Origin: Neoceratodus forsteri
Lineage: Eukaryota; Chordata; Ceratodontiformes; Ceratodontidae
Assembly (NCBI GenBank): GCA_016271365.2
Contig: CM028129.1
Span: forward strand, 841,544,001 to 841,608,000
DNA: 64,000 nucleotides
Direction of reading: 5' to 3'
Position 1 is the stretch's first letter. Each line of letters starts with the position of its first letter. Below, piece after piece: positions 56,339-64,000 of the stretch. Below the pieces are notes generated by a model. The model saw only the letters and a program-made list of their open reading frames with translations. It did no database searches and had not been told where the DNA came from. The translations under genes and the position numbers were made by a program.

Positions 56339-56990
56339 TGATAGACTAGAGGGCCTTGATATGTATTCCCTGGAAGAGAGGAGAGAGAGAGGAGGGATAT
56401 GCTAGAGACCTTCAAATATGGAGGCAGTATAGCGCAGTGGTCTAAGGCTCTGAGCTGCAAATTTGGTGACATCCAGCAGACCAGACCTGGGTTTGAATCC
56501 CACTGCTTCCACTTGCATACTGTGTGATCCTGAGCAAGTCACTTGACTCCTTTGTGCTCCCAGGTCGCTCCTGTAAAAAAGCTTTCAGCTTAGTGTGCTA
56601 TACCTGGTTAAACAACTAAATAAAAAAATACCTCAAGGGCATAAATAAGGTACAAAAGGGTAGCATCTTCAGAAAAAAAGATGTTCAAGAACAAGGGGTC
56701 ATGATATGAGACTGGAGGGCGGTAGATGCAGGGGTAATGTGAGGAAGTATTTTTCCGTAGAAAGGGTGGTGGATGCACAGAATAGTCTCTCAGCAGAGGT
56801 GGTGGGGGCAGAAACAGTAGGGGAATTCTAGAGTGCATGGGATTGGCACAAGGGAACCCTAGCAATAGGAAAAAGAGGGTAAAAGCCGGAAATCAAGTAA
56901 GATCTGTGGTATTGCAGTAGGTAAGGAAAATAGGCAGACTAGGTGGGCCAAGTGGTCCTTACATGCCATCAGTCCCTAAATTTCTATGAT
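56339..56990 (+). mobile_element. CR1-clade LINE 3' end nested in another LINE (copy CR1-4)
   Basis: 'YSLEERRERGDMLETFKY' in the plus frame at about 56365-56418 is the CR1 C-terminal block. After the MIR-like insertion it resumes with 'YLKGINK'. The 3' untranslated part ends 'actaggtgggccaagtggtc' and 'tttctatgat', the typical CR1 terminus with an ATTCTATGAT-like octamer. It sits between the 'IGGKEYDIIK' and 'VKINNKRT' blocks of the host LINE. Confidence 0.85.
56419..56626 (+). mobile_element. MIR-like CORE-SINE nested in CR1-4
   Basis: The head 'gcagtatagcgcagtggtct' (A box) and 'gggtttgaatcccac' (B box) are tRNA-like. The body 'ttgcatactgtgtgatcctg' with 'gcaagtcacttgactcc' is the MIR/L2-type segment. 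The end is a short A-rich run before 'cctcaag', where the CR1 frame resumes. A target duplication of about 5 bp ('aaata') is seen. It depends on L2-type enzymes for movement. Confidence 0.85.
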
Positions 56991-57543
56991 AAGAAGTGCA
57001 GTGTAAAAATCAACAATAAGAGAACATAATTATTTCAACAGAAGTGTGGAGTGAGGCAAGGGTGTTGCCCTTGCCTTATAGTTTACAATTTATACATTAA
57101 TCTAGCAACAAATCTAAAAGACTGTGTGGTTCCAGCATTGATGTTAGGAGATGCTTTAGTAAATTGCATACTTTAAGCTGATGACTTGGTTCTTCTATCA
57201 CCAACAGAATAGGGATCACATGAGAGTCTAACTGTACTAGAAAAATATTGCAGTATGTGGCCACTGAAATAAAATCTAAACAAGACTAAAAATAAGATAT
57301 TTTTAAAAGAAAGCCAGACATAATAGTAAGCAGTACAAATTCAATTTCAACAGTGAGGTCCTGGATCACATAATCAGTTATAGTTACTTAGGCATCCTAG
57401 CAAGTGCCTCAAGAAGGTTTAATGAGTCAATAAAAGCACTGCATGGAAAGGCACTTTGTGCATTTTATTTCATAGGAACTAATTCTAGAACTTGAATCTA
57501 CTGTACTTGTTAAGCCTTGGATGAAATTTGACCATGTTACTCA

Positions 57544-57851
57544 GTATACTAACGGCACAGCGATGGAAGTACCATGAAGACCATCACAGCGATATTTTCA
57601 ACAGTTCACTGTGATGGTCTCCATGTATTCTGACATTGCTGCTCAGGTGTTTGCCCCCCCCCAACTAACTCCAACTGGAGTTAGTAATCCTTAGTGCGGG
57701 GGGTAGAACCCCATGCATGGGGGTGTGTGGGAGGGCAAAGCCCCCCACAGAAAACACTTATTCCCTCAGCGACGGCACAACACCAATTGCCGGTGTTGTG
57801 CTGTCGCTGTGCCGACGGTCGACAAATTTCTTGTCACCATGGCATAGTGGA
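57544..57851. mobile_element. 308-bp palindrome-bearing element with 13-bp target duplication
   Basis: Flanked by 'accatgttactca' at 57531-57543 and 57852-57864, exact. Ends carry 'cggcacagcga' (57552) and 'tcgctgtgccg' (57804). Two further hairpins lie inside: 'gaccatcacag' with 'ctgtgatggtc' (57580-57620), and 'acggcacaacacc' with 'ggtgttgtgctgt' (about 57772-57803). It splits the thumb region of the host LINE. A 13-bp duplication fits LINE-type retroposition better than a cut-and-paste transposon, despite the palindromes. The minus-strand head 'ccgtcggcacagcgacagca' resembles the start of SINE family A copy 2. Confidence 0.75.
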
Positions 57852-58734
57852 ACCATGTTACTCAACCAATTCTTTTAGATGGAAATGAACTGTGGGGTCC
57901 AACCTTGAGACAAGAATACAATAAATGGGACACAACATTAATGAATATATGCATTTTTTTATTTTGTAAGCATGTCCTGAAACTTCACTGAAATATGTGA
58001 AGTAATGTCTGTAGAGCAGAGCTAGAGCAATACCCATTACTTCTAGCCATAGAGAAGGGTTGGGAAATGTTGGTTACATCTGTTCCAGAGTGACAGAAAA
58101 ATCTATCAATTTAAGGCCATGAATAGTTAACAACACAATGAAAATTGCAAATCAATAAACCACCATTTCACATATTTATTATACCTAAGCAATACAGAAA
58201 TAAATAATTTTCAGATAATGAACAATAATTTCCAACATTAACTAGCAAATACTATTTTAAATAATAATAATAAAAAAAAAGATATATTATGCAATGGGAA
58301 ACCCAGATCAAAATGCATAAGTTGAAATGCTATCGTCACTAAACAGAAATTTCACAGTGTTTGGTTACCTAATAAATATTAATAATATAACACACAGACA
58401 AATAAAGATGAAATATAAAGCCAGTGACCAACCATAAACTTGAAATAGAAACAGGTAGACAAAAACAGAATTGGAAACCGGAAGCAAACAGACAATATAA
58501 CCAGTGCCATGTGGGTAAAACAGAAAAATAGATGCATTTTCTTTTGAATTGTGCCAGATGCACAAATACTAGTGATCATTATTTTGCAAAGTTATTACAG
58601 AAATATACAAAATTTAACACATTGAATGTGGAGGCTAAGATGCATGTTATTCTGGGTGAAAATATGGAAACGGTGAAGATAGCTGCAGAGTTTCTAACAA
58701 AAATGTCATTATATCAGACATTTTGATGCAACAT

Positions 58735-59290
58735 CTTGACTCTAACAGTATTATAGCTGTTTGCTCAATAATATCATATTTCATATATGTTGTATGAATT
58801 ACCCTGTATGTAACGTGCAAGTCTTGTGTGGATTGTACCTGATTACAACCAATCGCAAAAGTCTTGTACCCGATTACAACCAACCACAAAAGACTTGCAC
58901 TTTCTCCACCTCTAGCACTTAGGTTACTGACCCCTCTGTACCCCTTCCCTTCCCTTTTCTGCTCTCTGTATGTTACACACGTTAATGTTCAGGCCGCTGT
59001 ATGTGTTTCTCTTATTTTAGTTTATTGTAATTGATTGTTTCATGTTTTCCAGTTTATGAAAATTCCTGTAATAGTTAGACAACTATTAGAATTTGACATT
59101 GTTCTATATACTGTATCTAAACCACTTGTTTAGATTGTTTCCCCTGTATAGCTCTTGTTTCTGTTAGACTCTGTTTTGTACTGTCATACCTTCTTGATAT
59201 CTTTTACACTGGACATTTGTGAAAACGGGCATTTTTGCTCACTCACTTTCCAGTATACAAATAAAGAAAGAAAGAAATGAAAGAAAAAGG
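58735..59290 (+). other. LINE 3' untranslated region and GAAA tail
   Basis: After the last coding block this A/T-rich part contains a duplicated phrase 'gattacaaccaatcgcaaaa' / 'gattacaaccaaccacaaaa' (58838 and 58872). It ends 'acaaataaagaaagaaagaa', with an AATAAA just before the tail. No other gene. Confidence 0.5.
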
Positions 59291-59299
59291 ATTAATGTT

Positions 59300-59725
59300 A
59301 TTAATCTGTAATGGCTTTGAAAATACAGTACTTGTATTATACTCATGCCAATAAAGCAACATGGAACCAAATTGATAGAGCTATAGAGGATGTGTTATGT
59401 GTGAGTGTTTCATATGTTTTTTATCTCCATGAGAGGTCTGCGACCTCTTGACCCCTCACGAATCGGAAATTGTATAGAATAGTTCTGTAGCCTGTGTGGT
59501 TGAAGAGGGAGGTGGAAAAAAGAGTGGAAGGTATTGCAGATCTTGCTACAGAGAAATAGTCCAGGTATAATTTATACTGTACTGCATTTATTGAGAAGCA
59601 CGGTGATAGAAAGTAGTACCGTGCTTGTTATGTAGGCTTTATTACCTGTTCTCAATTGGTCGACTCATACAAGAGCAAAGTCCTCTCCTTGAACTTGATA
59701 AAAATGGCAGATGTTGCTTCATTGC
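59300..59725. other. unassigned sequence
   Basis: No gene or repeat recognised. Confidence 0.3.
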
Positions 59726-59731
59726 TGGAAG

Positions 59732-60215
59732 GCAAGGCAAGGCAAATTTTATTTACATAGTAGCACATGAGTGGCGCAGCCACCCCAAAGGTCCTGTCTC
59801 CCAATCTTAAATGGGAGGATGGTACAACTAGTAGGTCAGCTTCAGTGGAGCGTAGTGGGCAGACAGGAGAGTACAGAATCAGGAGAGTACAGAATCAGGA
59901 GCTCTTTAAGGTAGTCAGGTCCCAGACCACGTAGGGCCTTGTATGCTAGCAAGCCTATCTTGAAGGTGATGCGTGCAGTCACAGGCAGCCAGTGCAGAGA
60001 GCACAGGACAGGAGTGACATGATCCCTCATAAAAGTGCCAGACAACATCCTGGCCGCAGCATTCTACACTAGCTGCAGGCAATGCACCAAACCTCCAGAC
60101 AACCTCAGGTACAGGGTGTTACAGTAATCCAGTTGGCCTGTGACAAAGGCATGGACAACTGTAGCCAGGCCAGTGGGGGTCAAGAATGGATGGATCCTGG
60201 CGATATTCCGAAGAT
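59732..60215 (-). mobile_element. L2-type LINE RT C-terminal fragment
   Basis: On the minus strand, frames between 60200 and 59842 give a 'TVVHAFVTGQLDYCNTLY' region, 'CRQC'-like residues and then, at 60048-59842, 'HVTPVLCSLHWLPVTARITF' and 'YKALRGLGPDYLKELL'. That is the block that follows the RT palm in L2/Rex-type LINEs. A pair of identical 15-mers ('aggagagtacagaat') at 59866-59895 is a short local duplication. The 3' end is a run of GCCTT repeats (59734-59749, 'aaggcaaggcaaggcaaatt' on plus). Confidence 0.8.
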
Positions 60216-62120
60216 GGAAAAATCGGTGCTAACGACCGATGAGACCTGTTTTTTGAGGTCAAAGAAGGTAAAGAAATCTACTTCTTTGACCTCTTTCAAC
60301 TAAAATGGTGGGTTGACAGTGTTTTAAACAAACTATATACACACTTGTTTTTTAATTAAAAAAGAAATAGTGTGATAGTACCTTAGGGCAACATGGACAC
60401 TGTTTATTTTGTTTGTTTTTGTTGACTGAGAAAGGAGGGCTAGTTAATATTTTTCTATTTTCAGCCTCATCCTGGGAGTTGGAGTGCTGGTGGAGGAGGG
60501 ATACAGAAAGTGCTGATTGATATTTAATTTTATTATGCTGTTGGTGATTTCAGCGGATGGAGGAAGTTTGGGGAGGACACCAGGGAAATGTCTCTACTCT
60601 TTCAAAAAGTGCCACAGAATCTTTAACATCCCCCTAAACAACCACCAGAACAGGCAGAGTAGAGGAAGGTGTTTTGTCCTATCTAAAAGATTGACATGTT
60701 TTGCACACCAGGACATCCACATTTAGGTCAGCACCTACTTTTCAGGTGGGTGCTGGGGGACAGTTACTGTACAGCAGCAGCAGATGAATCAATTAGTAAT
60801 GAGTGACTAAGTGATATATGCACAATATAAACACAAAATACTATACACAAGAAGTACAGCAAACAACTCATGAGATTTACTTCATGAAATACAGCAAAAG
60901 TAGTTTTCCTAGAGTGATAAAAGCATGCAGTGGGGCACTTGTGACCCTGACCATGAGCAGTCCCAACATGAGTGGCACAGCAGGAGTGGGGGGAGTCTTT
61001 GAGGGAAGTTACCAGAGGGAGACACCAAGACACCCCCTGATGAAGACTCTTGTTAGAGATGAAGCATTGTGGCACCCAGCTTTTTGGACTGTGGATTGTT
61101 AGTAGTCAGCAAAATGTGTGCACTTTGCAAGGCAGTGTGATTTTTCCACTTAGCTGTGAATTGCTACCAGCTATTGTGCTATTTGCACTACATTAAAGCC
61201 TATATACAGCAAATCTGGTTCCTGACTTAATTATTACTTCTGGAGTGCTCACTAGTTTGACTGTCTGACTCTGTCCTACTCCCATTCTGCAGCCTATAAG
61301 TGTTATACTACCAGTTTACACTATAGTTTATGTGCACCTTACTAGAGGTACTGAAGTGGTCCTTCTTATACTGTGTTTTATCTCTTTAAGTTTTGTTATG
61401 TTCTAGTATATATTGCTGATTATAAACTGAGGATCATAAATGAAAACAGCTGATTGGCCGAGAGCTCTTTGAAGCCGCTATGATATCGGGCTACATCATC
61501 ACGGCTACAAAAAGCCTCCAGCCACCAGCCTACTCGCAGACAAAAATTCCTCCAACAGCTGCATTTCCCCTCATTCCTTACATGCTTTACATCACACAGC
61601 TGTGCCCACTGCCTCTGGAAAGATGGACTGACTTCCCCAACATGAGCGTCTCTTTATAAAAAAAGAAAAAAAAAAAACAACTGTTGCTTATTCCTCCTCA
61701 CATAGCCCACCGGAAGACATACTGCAAGGCAGAAAACATGCAGCTTGGCACCAGGCATGGTTCGAGCAACTTCCTGCAAAAAAAACAAAAACAAAAACTG
61801 TCCACACGATGTGTGTGTACGTACCTGTTTAAATTCTCTCTCCCACTGCCACCAGATCAGAGTTTCACAGAAAGAAATAAATACAGTCCATCTTCACACA
61901 GCATGACCAGGTCAAATGAAAGGAGCACACAGTGCTGGGAGGTGAGAGTTCAAGGCAGCACACCTTCAACCAACTCCACTTACAACAGTGCCACTTGCTG
62001 CCCAGGGAATTATAGGAACTTTTTTCTGAAAAGATACTCCTCCACCACTCTAAAACGGTATTTTAAAAACATTGAAACATTTTTGTTTGCATTTTGTACT
62101 GCTAAAACTATTAAGCTAGT
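60216..62120. other. unassigned sequence
   Basis: No gene recognised. 'ctacttctttgacctcttt' and 'tttttgaggtcaaagaaggt' near 60250-60290 form a short hairpin. Around 61010-61080 the phrase 'ccctgatgaagactcttgtt' with 'gaagcattgtggc' resembles 3' parts of other vertebrate repeats, but I cannot name the family. Poly-A runs lie near 61660-61680 and 61780-61798. Confidence 0.3.
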
Positions 62121-62125
62121 TCATA

Positions 62126-62276
62126 ATAGCAATAAGTCGCTCCAGGGTGTGGTATATCATGGGATATCATCACTTCTCGGGCGGTTGGACACACTCGGCC
62201 TGTGGCCTCATGCCCAACCTCCCAAGGCGTGATGATATCTCATGATATACCACACCCTGTCATGCCTTATTGCTTA
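62126..62276. mobile_element. ~150-bp palindromic element
   Basis: Arms 'agggtgtggtatatcatggg' and 'catgatataccacaccct' pair nearly perfectly, followed inward by 'gatatcatcac' and 'gtgatgatatc'. The outer 'agcaataag' pairs with 'cttattgct'. The loop is about 45 bases, with 'gggcggttgg'-type G/C content near 62200. The ends resemble the 19874-20027 palindrome. MITE-like and non-coding. Confidence 0.8.
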
Positions 62277-62492
62277 ATTATAACATGGGTTAAAAAAAAT
62301 GCACAACCCTATTGGTGCAGTTGCTCTGCATGGCTGTAGTTTAAATTCCCTGTTTAATCCACAGTTCTGTGGAGCGACCCATGTAAAGTGCTGTTGGCAC
62401 TGGTTCCCTCCATGAGAGAGCAAAAGGGAAAGACTCCCATTGAAAAATGTTGAAGTGAGAGGTAACCAGGGGAAGCCAGAGACTTGTTGCAG

Positions 62493-62495
<3 letters not shown>
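62277..62495. other. unassigned sequence
   Basis: No recognisable gene. It precedes a GA-rich microsatellite. Confidence 0.3.
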
Positions 62496-62546
<51 letters not shown>

Positions 62547-62584
62547 CAGAGACAGAGAGACAGAGACAGGGAGAGAGAGATAGA

Positions 62585-62618
<34 letters not shown>

Positions 62619-62633
62619 CAGAGAGACAGAGAC

Positions 62634-62682
<49 letters not shown>

Positions 62683-62692
62683 CAGAGACAGT
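62496..62692. repeat. compound (GA)n / (CAGAGA)n microsatellite
   Basis: About 200 bp of GA runs alternating with 'gacaga' hexamers. Large Ser-Leu or Arg-Glu frames cross it on both strands (for example 62274-62738 minus). These are artefacts of the repeat. Confidence 0.95.
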
Positions 62693-62699
62693 ACCAGCA

Positions 62700-63263
62700 G
62701 CTTTCTGATGTCCCCCCAGCCATACATTCTGCTGGCACACAGTGTGAGACTGCGAGTGTTTCTGTTGGCCCTGCTGTCCCCTCTCAAACAGTTGTCCCCT
62801 GTGCTGTCATGTCATTGACGGAAAGAAATGAAAATTCATCCCTCTAGTGAGACAGTGACCAGCAGTGTGCAAGCCCTCAACAATATCAAATTGACAAGAC
62901 TGGGAGAAAAATGAAAATACAGTCCTTCACACTCTGCCTTCTGTGTGTGTCAGGTGGAAAATAAGGGTGACGGTGTGACAGCATGTTGATGCCCCACAAG
63001 CGCCCACCCGCTCACCACCCACAGCAAGTTTTGCACTGTGACATGGAAACATAGAGAACATTGGTATTGCCATGATCATCACCTATATGTGTGAGTGCTT
63101 GTGAGAGACAGACAGTAAGGAGCGGAATATGTGTGTGCATGCGCTTGAGAGAGAGAGAGAGAGAGCGAGAGCGAGACAGGGAGGTAGTCATTTTGCTGGC
63201 ATACAGTTCCTCTGTCCAGTACCAATCAAGACAGCAAGCAGCTCAGTTATGTGGTGCGGTAGT
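62700..63263. other. unassigned sequence with a short GA tract
   Basis: No gene. A (GA)n tract with 'gcgagagcgagac' lies at 63147-63178. Confidence 0.4.
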
Positions 63264-63590
63264 GTCTTCTCTCCCCCAAATAGTGCAAGCAGGTCCTCCG
63301 GGAGACAGAGAGCGCTGCCACTTAACTGTACTGATGGTGGTCTCTCTCTGTCAGCATCATCACAGTAGTGAGAAGTGTAGTTTTTCACAGCATACTGGAG
63401 TCCCATTCTACCTTAACAGTATGCTGTCTTCTCTTCCCCCCAATAGTGCAACCAGGTCCTCTGGGAGAGAGCACCACCACTTAACCGTACTGCTGTCGAT
63501 CTCTCTCTGTCAGCATCTGTCACTGTAGTGAGAAATGTAGCTTTTCACAGGCACACTGAAGTCCCATTCTACCTTATCAGTATGCGGGGG
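63264..63590 (+). repeat. 162-bp tandem duplication, two copies
   Basis: Starts 'gtcttctctcccccaaatag' at 63264 and 'gtcttctcttccccccaata' at 63426. Both copies carry 'aggtcctc', 'gatctctctctgtcagcat'-type and 'gtcccattctaccttaacag'-type phrases in the same order. Roughly 85% identical. The plus frame 63091-63528 stays open over part of both copies but has no known domain. Confidence 0.75.
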
Positions 63591-64000
63591 AGCAGAGCCT
63601 TGGGTTCCATTCTGCATCCCTGTCATATGGGGAAGAGGATCTGACAGTGTGCAAAAAGCAAGTTGTGCAGCACCACTGTTGTCATGTGGAGCAGTATATT
63701 GCAGTGACTTGTGGCTGTGGAGCACCCCAAAGGGTATGATGACCAATGTATGTAGAACAGTACAGAAATTATAGCCATGTATGTAGGACTGTGTGCATGC
63801 ACCATGTATCTCTGTTGCCGCTCATGTTTTTCATTGGGGGGTTGGGGAGGGAGGCAGACAAGAACAGCGTCAGTAGCGATTGCCATGACTCTTCTTGCCA
63901 CAGAAATGTGAGAAATCATTGTAGGACTGAGGCAGGGTACTTTCAGTGTGCATTTCAGACACTGATTCTGCATGTGTAGATGGGGACTCTTTCCTGCTGC
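63591..64000. other. unassigned sequence
   Basis: No gene or repeat recognised. The window ends here. Confidence 0.3.

Larger units (their letters stand above)
55440..59290 (+). mobile_element. non-LTR retrotransposon (ORF2 RT to 3' end), with nested insertions
   Basis: Plus-strand pieces lie in order. At 55477-55668 is a pre-RT 'DFPITLKEIRELFQDKHGAG'. At about 55830-55920 are fingers with 'LDKLFCGNINRTNINFL'. Near 56230-56330 is the 'KAFDS' catalytic block in two frames with 'IGGKEYDII'. At 57045-57290 the palm has a degenerate 'GVRQGC' box and 'ADDLVLLSPTE'. The thumb at 57530 and 57865 has 'DHVTQPILL' and 'NELWGPTLRQEYNKW'. The C-terminal zinc-type region at 58532-58726 has 'MHFLLNCARCTN'. 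The 3' untranslated part ends in a GAAA-type tail (59262-59290). Insertions: about 55990-56200 (unknown), a CR1 (56339-56990) and a palindromic element (57544-57851). The clade is not settled. Inactive. Confidence 0.75.

Noticed and set aside
56419..56500. Possible tRNA gene
   Set aside because: The tRNA-like head is followed by the MIR/L2-type body and an A-rich tail inside a CR1, so it is a SINE.
61010..61085. Conserved-looking 'ccctgatgaag' phrase as an exon
   Set aside because: No splice sites or extended frame. The phrase resembles 3' parts of interspersed repeats.
62274..62787. Ser-Leu-rich and Arg-Glu-rich frames of 74-154 codons
   Set aside because: Translation of a GA/CAGAGA microsatellite, open in several frames on both strands.

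Overview
The window looks like intergenic DNA from a large, repeat-rich vertebrate genome. It carries no recognisable bacterial operon, tRNA or rRNA gene, or host exon. Almost everything that can be identified is a decayed transposable element: CR1-clade LINEs (one with the GDSL/SGNH-esterase ORF1), an L1/Tx1-like LINE, L2/Rex-like LINE 3' ends, tRNA-headed SINEs including a MIR-like one, short palindromic DNA elements, and one endogenous retrovirus. This mix suits a lobe-finned or tetrapod genome with heavy LINE content, such as lungfish, amphibian or non-avian reptile. The sequence alone does not settle the species.

Layout. 0-5 kb: a pyrimidine-rich tract of unknown origin with a ~60-bp minisatellite at 3.55-4.1 kb. 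6-10 kb: two copies of a 550-600 bp SINE family and two copies of a ~335 bp inverted-repeat element. 10.2-16.4 kb: two minus-strand CR1 copies, the second nearly full length. 17-20 kb: an L2-like tail and two foldback elements. 20.2-29.96 kb: a minus-strand endogenous retrovirus with a 4-bp target duplication. It has a LINE inside its 5' LTR, a SINE inside env, and no protease or reverse transcriptase. 31.5-33.1 kb: a composite repeat made of ~295-bp palindromic units. 33.3-34.3 kb: a TTAA-flanked MITE and a tRNA-SINE. 35.4-39.1 kb: an L1-like ORF1 remnant next to a minus-strand CR1. 40.8-42.1 kb: an L2/Rex-like 3' end. 42.9-47.0 kb: an L1/Tx1-like ORF2 pseudogene with a poly-A tail. 47.5-48.4 kb: two related ~90-160 bp palindromes. 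48.6-54.0 kb: a large foldback element, homologous to the 31-33 kb repeat, with inverted arms built from subrepeats. 55.0-59.3 kb: a LINE with nested insertions (CR1, then a MIR-like SINE inside that CR1; separately a 308-bp palindromic element with a 13-bp target duplication). 59.7-60.2 kb: an L2-type RT fragment. 62.1-62.7 kb: a 150-bp palindrome and a long GA-rich microsatellite. 63.3-63.6 kb: a 162-bp tandem duplication.

The genes here do not cooperate in a pathway. The information is in the order of insertion events. Every coding region seen is broken by stops or frameshifts, so no active element is claimed. The least explained structure is the 48.6-54.0 kb foldback element and its partial copy at 31.5-33.1 kb. 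They share palindromic tandem units, a splice-donor/acceptor-like module, G-rich subrepeats and terminal hairpins, and I cannot assign them to a named family.
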